DNA of 64,000 bases from Isoperla grammatica (lineage: Eukaryota > Arthropoda > Insecta > Plecoptera > Perlodidae): assembly GCA_945910005.1 (NCBI GenBank), contig CAMDTW010000613.1:1-64000 (forward strand), given 5' to 3'. Both the position numbers and the translations under genes were made by a program. The notes beneath the pieces are model-generated. The model did no database searches. It worked only from the letters and a program-made list of their open reading frames with translations, and was not told the DNA's origin. This document shows positions 24,841 through 39,077 of the stretch, piece after piece. Each line of letters starts with the position of its first letter. Positions within the stretch are counted from its first letter, which is position 1.

Positions 24841-25860
24841 TTTTAGAGCGTTTCAGGCTCCAATAAGCACAAATTGTCCATTTCGTCACATTTCGATAAC
24901 TTCTATAGAAGTTACACCCTCCGTTGAAAAATAAGAATTATAGGCTGCATTCTTCAAGAGTATAATGAAAATGCATAAATTGAGTTTTTTTGTCGTTTTT
25001 GGTTAAAATATGCATAAAAAATAGAAATTGGCTGATTTCAGTCTATCTACCACAAACTTCCAGTTTTAAGAGGAATCTTGCATACGGCTGGGATTCCTAA
25101 GGGTTTCAACCAAATTGCACAAATCGTTGTTTTAGAGCGTTTCAGGCTCCAATAAGCACAATTTGTCCATTTCGTCACATTTCGATAACTTCTGTAGAAG
25201 TTACACCCTCCGTTGAAAAATAAGAATTATAGGCTGCATTCTTCAAGAGTATAATGAAAATGCATAAATTGAGTTTTTTCGTCGTTTTTGGTTAAAATTT
25301 GCAATAAATATAGAAATTGGCTGATTTTAGTCTATCTACCACAAACTTCCAGTTTTAAGAGGAATCTTGCATACGGCTGGGATTCCTAAGGGTTTCAACC
25401 AAATTGCACAAATCGTTGTTTTAGAGCGTTTCAGGCTCCAATAAGCACAATTTGTCCATTTCGTCACATTTCGATAACTTCTATAGAAGTTACACCCTCC
25501 GTCGAAAAATAAGAATTATAGGTTGCATTCTTCAAGAGTATAATGAAAATGCATAAATTGAGTTTTTTCGTCGTTTTTGGTTAAAATATGCATCAAAAAT
25601 AGACATTGGCTGATTTCAGTCTATCTACCACAAACTTCCAGTTTTAAGAGGAATCTTGCATACGGCCGGGATTCCTAAGGGTTTCAACCAAAGTTGACAA
25701 ATCGTTGTTTTAGAGCGTTTCAGGCTCAAATAAGCACAATTCGTCCATTTCGTCACATTTCGATAATTTCTATAGAAGTTACAACCTCCGTCGAAAAATA
25801 AGAATTATAGGTTGCATTCTTCAAGAGTATAATGAAAATGCATAAATTGAGTTTTTTCGT
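24831..25860 (+). repeat. Plus-orientation island 3
   Basis: About 3.6 monomers: partial A', then C, D (TTTGCAATAAATATAG), E (CATCAAAAATAGACATT, with private ATTCGTCC) and a partial monomer. The copy at 45073-46391 is one monomer longer because it keeps an L between A' and C. Confidence 0.92.
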
Positions 25861-25920
25861 CGTTTTTCGTCAATTTATGCATTTTCATTATACTCTTGAA
25901 GAATGCAACCTATAATTCTT
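25800..25920. other. Fold-back palindrome, orientation switch plus to minus (junction 3)
   Basis: Bases up to 25850 (CATAAATTGA) and from 25870 (TCAATTTATG) are exact reverse complements for at least 60 bases outward, around a 19-base loop (25851-25869) centred at 25860. The plus monomer stops in CGTCGTTTTT and the minus copy of the same monomer region starts at once, so the two arms are nearly the same sequence. An identical junction is at 46391. Confidence 0.93.
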
Positions 25921-28900
25921 ATTTTTCGACGGAGGGTGTTACTTCTATAGAAGTTATCGAAATGTGACGAAATGGACAAATTGTGCTTATTGGAGCGTGA
26001 AACGCTCTAAAAACACGATTTGTGCAATTTGGTTGAAACCCTTAGGAATCCCAGCCGTATGCAAGATTCCTCTTAAAACTGGAAGTTTGTGGTAGATAGA
26101 CTGAAATCAGCCAATTTCTATTTTTTATGCATATTTTAACCAAAAACGACGAAAAAACTCAATTTATGCATTTTCATTATACTCTTGAAGAATGCAGCCT
26201 ATAATTCTTATTTTTCAACGGAGGGTGTAACTTCTACAGAAGTTATCGAAATCTGACGAAATGGACAAATTGTGCTTATTGGAGCCTGAAAAGCTCTAAA
26301 ACAACGATTTGTGCAATTTGGTTGAAACCCTTAGGAATCCCAGCCGTATGCAAGATTCCTCTTAAAACTGGAAGTTTGTGGTAGATAGACTGAAATCAGC
26401 CAATTTCTATTTTTTATGCATATTTTAACCAAAAACGACGAAAAAACTCAATTTATGCATTTTCATTATACTCTTGAAGAATGCAGCCTATAATTCTTAT
26501 TTTTCAACGGAGGGGTGTAACTTCTATAGAAGTAATCGAAATGTGACGAAATGAACAAATTGTGCTTATTGGAGCCTGAAACGCTTTAAAACAACGATTT
26601 GTCAACTTTGGTTGAAACACTTAGGAATCCCAGCTGTATGCAAGATTCCTCTTAAAACTCGAAGTTTGTGGTAGATAGACTGAAATCAGCCAATTTCTAT
26701 GTTTTATCCATATTTTAACCAAAAACGACCAAAAAACTCAATTTATGCATTTTCATAATACTCTTGAAGAATGCAGCCTATAATTCTTATTTTTCAACGG
26801 AGGGTGTAACTTCTATAGAAGTTATCGAAATGTGACGAAATGGACAATTTGTGCTTATTGGAGCCTGAAACGCTCTAAAACAACGATTTGTCAACTTTGG
26901 TTGAAACCCTTAGGAATCCCGGCCGTATGCAAGATTCCTCTTAAAACTGGAAGTTTGTGGTAGATAGACTTAAATCAGCCAATTTCTATATTTTATGCAT
27001 ATTTTAACCAAAAACGACCAAAAAACTCAATTTATGCATTTTCATAATAGTCTTTCAGAATGCACACTAACATTATTATTTTTCAACGGTTGGTGTAACT
27101 TCTAAAGTAGTTATCGAAATGTGACGAAATGGACAAATTGTGCTTATTGGAGCCTGAAACGCTCTAAAACAACGATTTGTGCAATTTGGTTGAAACCCTT
27201 AGGAATCCCAGCCGTATGCAAGATTCCTCTTAAAACTGGAAGTTTGTGGTAGATAGACTGAAATCAGCCAATTTCTATTTTTTATGCATATTTTAACCAA
27301 AAACGACGAAAAAACTCAATTTATGCATTTTCATTATACTCTTGAAGAATGCAACCTATAATTCTTATTTTTCGACGGAGGGTGTAACTTCTATAGAAGT
27401 TATCGAAATGTGACGAAATGGACAAATTGTGTTAATTGGAGCCTGAAACGCTCTAAAACAACGATTTGTCAACTTTGGTTGAAACCCTTAGGAATCCCAG
27501 CCGTATGCAAGATTCCTCTTAAAACTGGAAGTTTGTGGGTAGATAGACTGAAATCAGCCAATTTCTATTTTTTTATGCATATTTTAACCAAAACGACGAA
27601 AAAACTCAATTTATGCATTTTCATTATACTCTTGAAGAATGCAGCCTATAATTCTTATTTTTCAACGGAGGGTGTAACTTCTATAGAAGCAATCAAATTG
27701 TGACGAAATGGACAAATTGTGCTTATTGGAGCCTGAAACGCTCTAAAACAACGATTTGTCAACTTTGGTTGAAACCCTTAGGAATCCCAGCCGTATGCAA
27801 GATTCCTCTTAAAACTGGAAGTTTGTGGTAGATAGACTGAAATCAGTCAATTTCTATATTTTATGCATATTTTAACCAAAAACGACGAAAAAACTCAATT
27901 TATGCATTTTCATTATACTCTTGAAGAATGCAGCCTATAATTCTTATTTTTCAACGGAGGGTGTAACTTCTATAGAAGTTATCGAAATGTGACGAAATGG
28001 ACAAATTGTGCTTATTGGAGCCTGAAACGCTCTTAAACAACGATTTGTCAACTTTGGTTGAAACCCTTAGGAATCCCGGCCGTATGCAAGATTCCTCTTA
28101 AAACTGGAAGTTTGTGGTAGATAGACTGAAATCAGCCTATTTCTATTTTTTATGCATATTTTTACCAAAAAACGACGAAAAAACTCAATTTATGCATTTT
28201 CATTATACTCTTGAAGAATGCAACCTATAATTCTTATTTTTCGACGGAGGTTGTAACTTCTTTAGAAATTATCGAAATGTGACGAAATGGACAAATTGTG
28301 CTTATTGGAGCCTGAAACGCTTTAAAACAACGATTTGTCAACTTTGGTTGAAACCCTTAGGAATCCCGGCCGTATGCAAGATTCCTCTTAAAACTGGAAG
28401 TTTGTGGTAGATAGACTGAAATCAGCCAATGTCTATTTTTGATGCATATTTTAACCAAAAACGACGAAAAAACTCAATTTATGCATTTTCATTATACTCT
28501 TGAAGAATGCAACCTATAATTCTTATTTTTCGACGCAGGGTGTAACTTCTATAGAAGTTATCGAAATGTGACGAAATGGACAAATTGTGCTTATTGGAGC
28601 CTGAAACGCTCCTAAAACAACGATTTGTGCAATTTGGTTGAAACCCTTAGGAATCCCAGCCGTATGCAAGATTCCTCTTAAAACTGGAAGTTTGTGGTAG
28701 ATAGACTAAAATCAGCCAATTTCTATATTTATTGCAAATTTTAACCAAAAACGACGAAAAAAACTCAATTTATGCATTTTCATTATACTCTTGAAGAATG
28801 CAGCCTATAATTCTTATTTTTCAACGGAGGGTGTAACTTCTACAGAAGTTATCGAAATGTGACGGAAATGGACAAATTGTGCTTTTTGGAGCCTGAAACG

Positions 28901-29408
28901 CTCTAAAACAACGATTTGTCAACTTTGGTTGAAACACTTAGGAATCCCAGCTGTATGCAAGATTCCTCTTAAAACTCGAAGTTTGTGGTAGATAGACTGA
29001 AATCAGCCAATTTCTATGTTTTATCCATATTTTAACCAAAAACGACCAAAAAACTCAATTTATGCATTTTCATAATACTCTTGAAGAATGCAAAATATAA
29101 TTCTTATTTTTCAACGGAGAGTGTAACTTCTATAAAAGTTATCGAAATGTGACGAAATGGACAAATTGTGCTTATTGGAGCCTGAAACGCTCTAAAACAA
29201 CGATTTGTGCAATTTGGTTGAAACCCTTAGGAATCCCAGCCGTATGCAAGATTCCTCTTAAAACTGGAAGTTTGTGGTAGATAGACTAAAATCAGCCAAT
29301 TTCTATATTTTATTCATATTTTAACCAAAAACGACCAAAAAACTCAATTTATGCATTTTCATAATACTCTTTCAGAATGCACACTAACATTATTATTTTT
29401 CAACGGTT

Positions 29409-29473
29409 GGTGTAACTTCTAAAGTAGTTATCGAAATGTGACGAAATGGACAAATTGTGCTTATTGGAGCCTG
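29409..29473 (-). repeat. 65-bp truncated monomer, copy 1
   Basis: After the A-class start, GGTGTAACTTCTAAAGTAG runs to TATTGGAGCCTG and is followed directly by the next GGTGTAACTTC, 65 bp downstream instead of 289. About 224 bp of monomer is missing, joined between GCCTG and GGTGTAAC. The identical joint occurs at 39077 and 50864. Confidence 0.93.
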
Positions 29474-30631
29474 GGTGTAACTTCTATAGAAGTTATCGAA
29501 ATGTGACGAAATGGACAAATTGTGCTTATTGGAGCCTGAAACGCTCTTAAACAACGATTTGTCAACTTTGGTTGAAACCCTTAGGAATCCCGGCCGTATG
29601 CAAGATTCCTCTTAAAACTGGAAGTTTGTGGTAGATAGACTGAAATCAGCCAATTTCTATTTTTTATGCATATTTTAACCAAAAACGACGAAAAAACTCA
29701 ATTTATGCATTTTCATTATACTCTTGAAGAATGCAACCTATAATTCTTATTTTTCGACGGAGGGTGTAACTTCTATAGAAGTTATCGAAATGTGACGAAA
29801 TAGACAAATTGTGCTTATTGGAGGCTGAAACGCTCTTAAACAACGATTTGTCAACTTTGGTTGAAACCCTTAGGAATCCCGGCCGTATGCAAGATTCCTC
29901 TTAAAACTGGAAGTTTGTGGTAGATAGACTGAAATCAGCCAATTTCTATTTTTTATGCATATTTTAACCCAAAAACGACGAAAAAACTCAATTTATGGAT
30001 TTTCATTATACTCTTGAAGAATGCAACCTATAATTCTTATTTTTCGACGGAGGGTGTAACTTCTATAGAAGTTATCGAAATGTGACGAAATGGACAAATT
30101 GTGCTTATTGGAGCCTGAAACGCTCTAAAACAACGATTTGTGCAATTTGGTTGAAACCCTTAGGAATCCCAGCCGTATGCAAGATTCCTCTTAAAACTGG
30201 AAGTTTGTGGTAGATAGACTAAAATCAGCCAATTTCTATATTTTATGCATATTTTAACCAAAAACGACGAAAAAACTCAATTTATGCATTTTCATTATAC
30301 TCTTGAAGAATGCAGCCTATAATTTTTATTTTTCAACGGAGGGTTCACCTTCTATAGAAGTTATCGAAATGTGACGAAATGGACAAATTGTGCTTATTGG
30401 AGCCTGAAACGCTCTAAAACAACGATTTGTCAACTTTGGTTGAAACCCTTAGGAATCCCGGCCGTATGCAAGATTCCTCTTAAAACTGGAAGTTTGTGGT
30501 AGATAGACTGAAATCAGCCAATTTCTATTTTTTATGCATATTTTAACCAAAAACGACGAAAAAACTCAATTTATGCATTTTCATTATACTCTTGAAGAAA
30601 GCAACCTATAATTCTTATTTTTCGACGGAGG

Positions 30632-33600
30632 GTTTAACTTGTATAGAAGTTAACGAAATGTGACGAAATGGACAAATTGTGCTTATTGGAGCCTTAAACG
30701 CTCTAAAACAACGATTTGTTAACTTTGGTTGAAACCCTTAGGAATCCCGGCCGTATGCAAGATTCCTCTTGAAACTGGAAGTTTGTGGTAGATAGACTTA
30801 AAATCAGCCAATTTCTATTTTTTATGCATATTTTAACCAAAAACGACGAAAAAACTAAATTTATGCATTTTCATTATACTCTTGAAGAATGCAACCTATA
30901 ATTCTTATTTTTCGACGGAGGGTGTAACTTCTATAGAAGTTATCGAAATGTGACGAAATGGACAAATTGTGCTTATTGGAGCCTGAAACGCTCAAAAACA
31001 ACGATTTGTGCAATTTGGTTGAAACCCTTAGGAATCCCAGCCGTATGCAAGATTCCTCTTAAAACTGGAAGTTTGTGGTAGATAGACTAAAATCAGCCAA
31101 TTTCTATATTTTATGCATATTTTAACCAAAAACGACGAAAAAACTCAATTTATGCATTTTCATTATACTCTTGAAGAATGCAGCCTATAATTCTTATTTT
31201 TCAACGGAGGGTGTAACTTCTATAGAAGTTATCGAAATGTGACGAAATGGACAATTTGTGCTTATTGGAGCCTGAAACGCTCTAAAACAACGATTTGTCA
31301 ACTTTGGTTGAAACCCTTAGGAATCCCGGCCGTATGCAAGATTCCTCTTAAAACTGGAAGTTTGTGGTAGATAGACTAAAATCAGCCAATTTCTATATTT
31401 TATGCATATTTTAACCAAAAACGACCAAAAAACTCAATTTATGCATTTTCATAATACTCTTTCAGAATGCACACTAACATTATTATTTTTCAACGGTTGG
31501 TGTAACTTCTAAAGTAGTTATCGAAATGTGACGAAATGGACAAATTGTGCTTATTGGAGCCTGAAACGCTCTAAAACAACGATTTGTCAACTTTAGTTGA
31601 AATCCTTAGGAATCCCGGCCGTATGCAAGATTCCTCTTAAAACTGGAAGTTTGTGGTAGATAGACTGAAATCAGCCAATTTCTATTTTTTATGCATATTT
31701 TAACCAAAAACGACGAAAAAACTCAATTTATGCATTTTCATTATACTCTTGAAGAATGCAACCTATAATTCTTATTTTTCGACGGAGGGTGTAACTTCTA
31801 TAGAAGTTATCGAAATGTGACGAAATGGACAAATTGTGCTTATTGGAGCCTGAAACGCTCTAAATCAACGATTTGTGCAATTTGGTTGAAACCCTTAGGA
31901 ATCCCAGCCGTATGCAAGATTCCTCTTTAAACTGGAAGTTTGTGGTAGATAGACTGAAATCAGCCAATTTCTATTTTTTATGCATATTTTAACCAAAAAC
32001 GACGAAAAAACTCAATTTATGCATTTTCATTATACTCTTGAAGAATGCAACCTATAATTCTTATTTTTCGACGGAGGGTGTAACTTCTATAGAAGTTATC
32101 GAAATGAGACGAAATGGACAAATTGTGTTAATTGGAGCCTATACCGCTCTAAAACAACGATTTGTCAACTTTGGTTGAAACCCTTAGGAATCCCAGCCGT
32201 ATGCAAGATTCCTCTTAAAACTGGAAGTTTGTGGTAGATAGACTGAAATCAGCCAATTTCTATTTTTTATGCATATTTTAACCAAAATCGACGAAAAAAC
32301 TCAATTTATGCATTTTCATTATACTCTTGAAGAATGCAAAATATAATTCTTATTTTTCAACGGAGAGTGTAACTTCTATAGAAGTTATCGAAATGTGACG
32401 AAATGGACAAATTGTGCTTATTGGAGCCTGAAACGCTCTAAAACAATGATTTGTGCAATTTGGTTGACACCCTTAGGAATCCCAGCCGTATGCAAGATTC
32501 CTCTTAAAACTGGAAGTTTGTGGTAGATAGACTAAAATCAGCCAATTTCTATATTTTATTCATATTTTAACCAAAAACGACCAAAAAACTCAATTTATGC
32601 ATTTTCATAATACTCTTTCAGAATGCACACTAACATTATTATTTTTCAACGGTTGGTGTAAATTCTAAAGTAGTTATCGAAATGTAGCGAAATGGACAAA
32701 TTGTGCTTATTGGAGCCTGAAACGCTCTAAAACAACGATTTGTCAACTATGGTTGAAACCCTTAGGAATCCCAGCCGTATGCAAGATTCCTCTTAAAACT
32801 GGAAGTTTGTGGTAGATAGACTGAAATCAGCCAATTTCTATATTTTATGCATATTTTAACCAAAAACGACGAAAAAACTCAATTTATGCATTTTCATTAT
32901 ACTCTTGAAGAATGCAGCCTATAATTCTTATTTTTCAACGGAGGGTGTAACTTCTATAGAAGTTATCGAAATGAGACTAAATAGACAAATTGTGCTTATT
33001 GGAGCCTGAAACGCTCTTAAACAACGATTTGTCAACTTTGGTTGAAACCCTTAGGAATCCCGGCCGTATGCAAGATTCCTCTTAAAACTGGAAGTTTGTG
33101 GTAGATAGACTGAAATCAGCCAATTTCTATTTTTTATGCATATTTTAACCAAAAACGACGAAAAAACTCAATTTATGCATTTTCATTATACTCTTGAAGA
33201 AAGCAACCTATAATTCTTATTTTTCGACGGAGGGTTTAACTTGTATAGAAGTTAACGAAATGTGACGAAATGGACAAATTGTGCTTATTATAGCCTTAAA
33301 CGCTCTAAAACAACGATTTGTTAACTTTGGTTGAAACCCTTAGGAATCCCGGCCGTATGCAAGATTCCTCTTGAAACTGGAAGTTTGTGGTAGATAGACT
33401 TAAAATCAGCCAATTTCTATTTTTTATGCATATTTTAACCAAAAACGACGAAAAAACTAAATTTATGCATTTTCATTATACTCTTGAAGAATGCAACCTA
33501 TAATTCTTATTTTTCGACGGAGGGTGTAACTTCTATAGAAGTTATCGAAATGTGACGAAATGGACAAATTGTGCTTATTGGAGCCTGAAACGCTCAAAAA

Positions 33601-35720
33601 CAACGATTTGTGCAATTTGGTTGAAACCCTTAGGAATCCCAGCCGTATGCAAGATTCCTCTTAAAACTGGAAGTTTGTGGTAGATAGACTAAAATCAGCC
33701 AATTTCTATATTTTATGCATATTTTAACCAAAAACGACGAAAAAACTCAATTTATGCATTTTCATTATACTCTTGAAGAATGCAGCCTATAATTCTTATT
33801 TTTCAACGGAGGGTGTAACTTCTATAGAAGTTATCGAAATGTGACGAAATGGACAATTTGTGCTTATTGGAGCCTGAAACGCTCTAAAACAACGATTTGT
33901 CAACTTTGGTTGAAACTCTTAGGAATCCCGGCCGTATGCAAGATTCCTCTTAAAACTGGAAGTTTGTGCTAGATAGACTAAAATCAGCCAATTTCTATAT
34001 TTTATGCATATTTTAACCAAAAACGACCAAAAAACTCAATTTATGCATTTTCATAATACTCTTTCAGAATGCACACTAACATTATTATTTTTCAACGGTT
34101 GGTGTAACTTCTAAAGTAGTTATCGAAATGTGACGAAATGGACAAATTGTGCTTATTGGAGCCTGAAACGCTCTAAAACAACGATTTGTCAACTTTAGTT
34201 GAAATCCTTAGGAATCCCGGCCGTATGCAAGATTCCTCTTAAAACTGGAAGTTTGTGGTAGATAGACTGAAATCAGCCAATTTCTATTTTTTATGCATAT
34301 TTTAACCAAAAACGACGAAAAAACTCAATTTATGCATTTTCATTATACTCTTGAAGAATGCAACCTATAATTCTTATTTTTCGACGGAGGGTGTAACTTC
34401 TATAGAAGTTATCGAAATGTGACGAAATGGACAAATTGTGCTTATTGGAGCCTGAAACGCTCTAAAACAACGATTTGTGCAATTTGGATGAAACCCTTAG
34501 GAATCCCAGCCGTATGCAAGATTCCTCTTAAAACTGGAAGTTTGTGGTAGATAGACTGAAATCAGCCAATTTCTATTTTTTATGCATATTTTAACCAAAA
34601 ACGACGAAAAAACTTAATTTATGCATTTTCATTATACTCTTGAAGAATGCAACCTATAATTCTTATTTTTCGACGGAGGGTGTAACTTCTATAGAAGTTA
34701 TCGAAATGAGACGAAATGGACAAATTGTGTTAATTGGAGCCTGAAACGCTCTAAAACAACGATTTGTCAACTTTGGTTGAAACCCTTAGGAATCCCAGCC
34801 ATATGCAAGATTCCTCTTAAAACTGGAAGTTTGTGGTAGATAGACTGAAATCAGCCAATTTCTATTTTTTATGCATATTTTAACCAAAAACGACGAAAAA
34901 ACTCAATTTATGCATTTTCATTATACTCTTGAAGAATGCAAAATATAATTCTTATTTTTCAACGGAGAGTGTAACTTCTATAGAAGTTATCGAAATGTGA
35001 CGAAATGGACAAATTGTGCTTATTGGAGCCTGAAACGCTCTAAAACAATGATTTGTGCAATTTGGTTGAAACCCTTAGGAATCCCAGCCGTATGCAAGAT
35101 TCCTCTTAAAACTGGAAGTTTGTGGTAGATAGACTAAAATCAGCCAATTTCTATATTTTATTCATATTTTAACCAAAAACGACCAAAAAACTCAATTTAT
35201 GCATTTTCATAATACTCTTTCAGAATGCACACTAACATTATTATTTTTCAACGGTTGGTGTAAATTCTAAAGTAGTTATCGAAATGTAGCGAAATGGACA
35301 AATTGTGCTTATTGGAGCCTGAAACGCTCTAAAACAACGATTTGTCAACTTTGGTTGAAACCCTTAGGAATCCCAGCCGTATGCAAGATTCCTCTTAAAA
35401 CTGGAAGTTTGTGGTAGATAGACTGAAATCAGCCAATTTCTATATTTTATGCATATTTTAACCAAAAACGACGAAAAAACTCAATTTATGCATTTTCATT
35501 ATACTCTTGAAGAATGCAGCCTATAATTCTTATTTTTCAACGGAGGGTGTAACTTCTATAGAAGTTATCGAAATGTGACTAAATAGACAAATTGTGCTTA
35601 TTGGAGCCTGAAACGCTCTTAAACAACGATTTGTCAACTTTGGTTGAAACCCTTAGGAATCCCGGCCGTATGCAAGATTCCTCTTAAAACTGGAAGTTTG
35701 TGGTAGATAGACTGAAATCA
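30632..35720 (-). repeat. Tandem 9-monomer HOR (2602-bp period)
   Basis: The private GTTTAACTTG monomer recurs at 30632 and 33234. The same rare marks follow in order in both units: ACTAAATTTATGC, CTCAAAAACAAC, GACAATTTGTGC, a minus A-type, CTTTAGTTGAAATCC, ATGAGACGAAATGG with GTGTTAATTGG, CAAAATATAATTC, AACAATGATTTG, GTAAATTCTAAAG with AAATGTAGCG, and GACTAAATAGAC. The second unit loses register near 35720, where it becomes an F-like monomer. A third unit starts at 52022. Confidence 0.87.
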
Positions 35721-38700
35721 GCCTATTTCTATTTTTTATGCATATTTTTACCAAAAACGACGAAAAAACTCAATTTATGCATTTTCATTATACTCTTGAA
35801 GAATGCAACCTATAATTCTTATTTTTCGACGGAGGTTGTAACTTCTATAGAAATAATCGAAATGTGACGAAATGGACAAATTGTGCTTATTGGAGCCTGA
35901 AACGCTCTAAAACAACGATTTGTCAACTTTGGTTGAAACCCTTAGGAATCCCGGCCGTATGCAAGATTCCTCTTAAAACTGGAAGTTTGTGGTAGATAGA
36001 CTGAAATCAGCCAATGTCTATTTTTGATGCATATTTTAACTAAAAACGACGAAAAAACTCAATTTATGCATTTTCATTATACTCTTGAAGAATGCAACCT
36101 ATAATTCTTATTTTTCGACGGAGGGTGTTACTTCTATAGAAGTTATCGAAATGTGACGAAATGGACAAATTGTGCTTATTGAAGCCTGAAACGCTCTAAA
36201 ACAACGATTTGTGCAATTTGGTTGAAACCCTTAGGAACCCCAGCCGTATGCAAGATTCCTCTTAAAACTGGAAGTTTGAGGTAGATAGACTAAAATCAGC
36301 CAATTTCTATATTTTATGCATATTTTAACCAAAAACGACCAAAAAAATCAATTTATGCATTTTCATAATACTCTTTCAGAATTCACACTAACATTATTAT
36401 TTTTCAACGGTTGGTGTAACTTCTAAAGTAGTTATCGAAATGTGACGAAATGGACAAATTGTGCTTATTGGAGCCTGAAACGCTCTAAAACAACGATTTG
36501 TCAACTTTGGTTGAAACCCTTAGGAATCCCAGCCGTATGCAAGATTCCTCTTAAAACTGGAAGTTTGTGGTAGATAGACTTAAATCAGCCAATTTCTTTA
36601 TTTAATGCATATTTTAACCAAAAACGACGAAAAAACTCAATTTATGCATTTTCATTATACTCTTGAAGAATGCAGCCTATAATTCTTATTTTTCAACGGA
36701 GGGTGTAACTTCTATAGAAGTTATCGAAATGTGACGAAATGGACAAATTGTGCTTATTGGAGCCTGAAACGCTCTAAAACAACGATTTGTCAACTTTAAT
36801 TGAAACCCCTAGGAATCCCGGCCGTATGCAAGATTCCTCTTAAAACTGGAAGTTTGTTTGATAGACTGAAATCAGCCAATGTCTATTTTTGATGCATATT
36901 TTAACCAAAAACGACGAAAAAACTCAATTTATGCATTTTCATTATACTCTTGAAGAATGCAACCTATAATTCTTATTTTTCGACGGAGGGTGTAACTTCT
37001 ATAGAAGTTATCGAAATGTGACGAAATGGACAAATTGTGCTTATTGGAGCCTGAAACGCTCTAAAACAACGATTTGTCAACTTTGGTTGAAACCCTTAGG
37101 AATCCCAGCCGTATGCAAGATTCCTCTTAAAACTGGAAGTTTGTGGAAGATAGACTAAAATCAGCCAATTTCTATATTTTATGCATATTTTAACCAAAAA
37201 CGACGAAAAAACTCAATTTATGCATTTTCATTATACTCTTGAAGAATGCAACCTATAATTCTTATTTTTCGACGCAGGGTGTAACTTCTATAGAAGTTAT
37301 CGAAATGTGACGAAATGGACAAATTGTGCTTATTGGAGCCTGAAACGCTCTAAAACAACGATTTGTCAACTTTGGTTGAAACCCTTAGGAATCCCAGCCG
37401 TATGCAAGATTCCTCTTAAAACTGGAAGTTTGTGGAAGATAGACTGAAATCAGCCAATTTCTATATTTTATGCATATTTTAACCAAAAACGACGAAAAAA
37501 CTCAATTTATGCATTTTCATTATACTCTTGAAGAATGCAGCCTATAATTCTTATTTTTCAACGGAGGGTGTAACTTCTATAGAAGTTATCGAAATGTGAC
37601 GAAATGGACAAATTGTGCTTATTGGAGCCTGAAACGCTCTTAAACAACGATTTGTCAACTTTGGTTGAAACCCTTAGGAATCCCGGCCGTATGCAAGATT
37701 CCTCTTAAAACTGGAAGTTTGTGGTAGATAGACTGAAATCAGCCTATTTCTATTTTTTATGCATATTTTTACCAAAAACGACGAAAAAACTCAATTTATG
37801 CATTTTCATTATACTCTTGAAGAATGCAACCTATAATTCTTATTTTTCGACGGAGGTTGTAACTTCTATAGAAATTATCGAAATGTGACGAAATGGACAA
37901 ATTGTGCTTATTGGAGCCTAAAACGCTTTAAAACAACGATTTGTCAACTTTGGTTGAAACCCTTAGGAATCCCGGCCGTATGCAAGATTCCTCTTAAAAC
38001 TGGAAGTTTGTGGTAGATAGACTGAAATCAGCCAATGTCTATTTTTGATGCATATTTTAACCAAAAACGACGAAAAAACTCAATTTATGCATTTTCATTA
38101 TACTCTTGAAGAATGCAACCTATAATTCTTATTTTTCGACGCAGGGTGTAACTTCTATAGAAGTTATCGAAATGTGACGAAATGGACAAATTGTGCTTAT
38201 TGGAGCCTGAAACGCTCTAAAACAACGATTTGTGCAATTTGGTTGAAACCCTTAGGAATCCCAGCCGTATGCAAGATTCCTCTTAAAACTGGAAGTTTGT
38301 GGTAGATAGACTGAAATCAGCCAATTTCTATTTTTTATGCATATTTTAACCAAAAACGACGAAAAAACTCAATTTATGCATTTTCATTATACTCTTGAAG
38401 AATGCAGCCTATAATTCTTATTTTTCAACGGAGGGTGTAACTTCTATAGAAGTAATCGAAATGTGACGAAATGGACAAATTGTGCTTATTGGAGCCTGAA
38501 ACGCTCTAAAACAACGATTTGTCAACTTTGGTTGAAACACTTAGGAATCCCAGCTGTATGCAAGATTCCTCTTAAAACTCGAAGTTTGTGGTAGATAGAC
38601 TGAAATCAGCCAATTTCTATGTTTTATCCATATTTTAACCAAAAACGACCAAAAAAGTCAATTTATGCATTTTCATAATACTCTTGAAGAATGCAAAATA

Positions 38701-39012
38701 TAATTCTTATTTTTCAACGGAGAGTGTAACTTCTATAAAAGTTATCGAAATGTGACGTTATGGACAAATTGTGCTTATTGGAGCCTGAAACGCTCTAAAA
38801 CAACGATTTGTGCAATTTGGTTGAAACCCTTAGGAATCCCAGCCGTATGCAAGATTCCTCTTAAAACTGGAAGTTTGTGGTAGATAGACTAAAATCAGCC
38901 AATTTCTATATATTTATTCATATTTTAACCAAAAACGACCAAAAAACTCAATTTATGCATTTTCATAATACTCTTTCAGAATGCACACTAACATTATTAT
39001 TTTTCAACGGTT

Positions 39013-39077
39013 GGTGTAACTTCTAAAGTAGTTATCGAAATGTGACGAAATGGACAAATTGTGCTTATTGGAGCCTG
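39013..39077 (-). repeat. 65-bp truncated monomer, copy 2
   Basis: The joint (GAGCCTG to GGTGTAAC) and 65-bp spacing are the same as at 29409, offset 9604. It marks the third copy of this segment, which then runs only to the switch at 40410. Confidence 0.93.

Noticed and set aside
27410..27703. 97-codon reading frame
   Set aside because: It is open only because of an extra G near 27538, an extra T near 27570 and a missing A near 27590 in these repeats. The sequence is satellite throughout.
29400..29480. Transposon insertion at the short unit
   Set aside because: The 65-bp spacing is a deletion inside the monomer with direct joining. There are no terminal repeats, target-site duplication or foreign bases.
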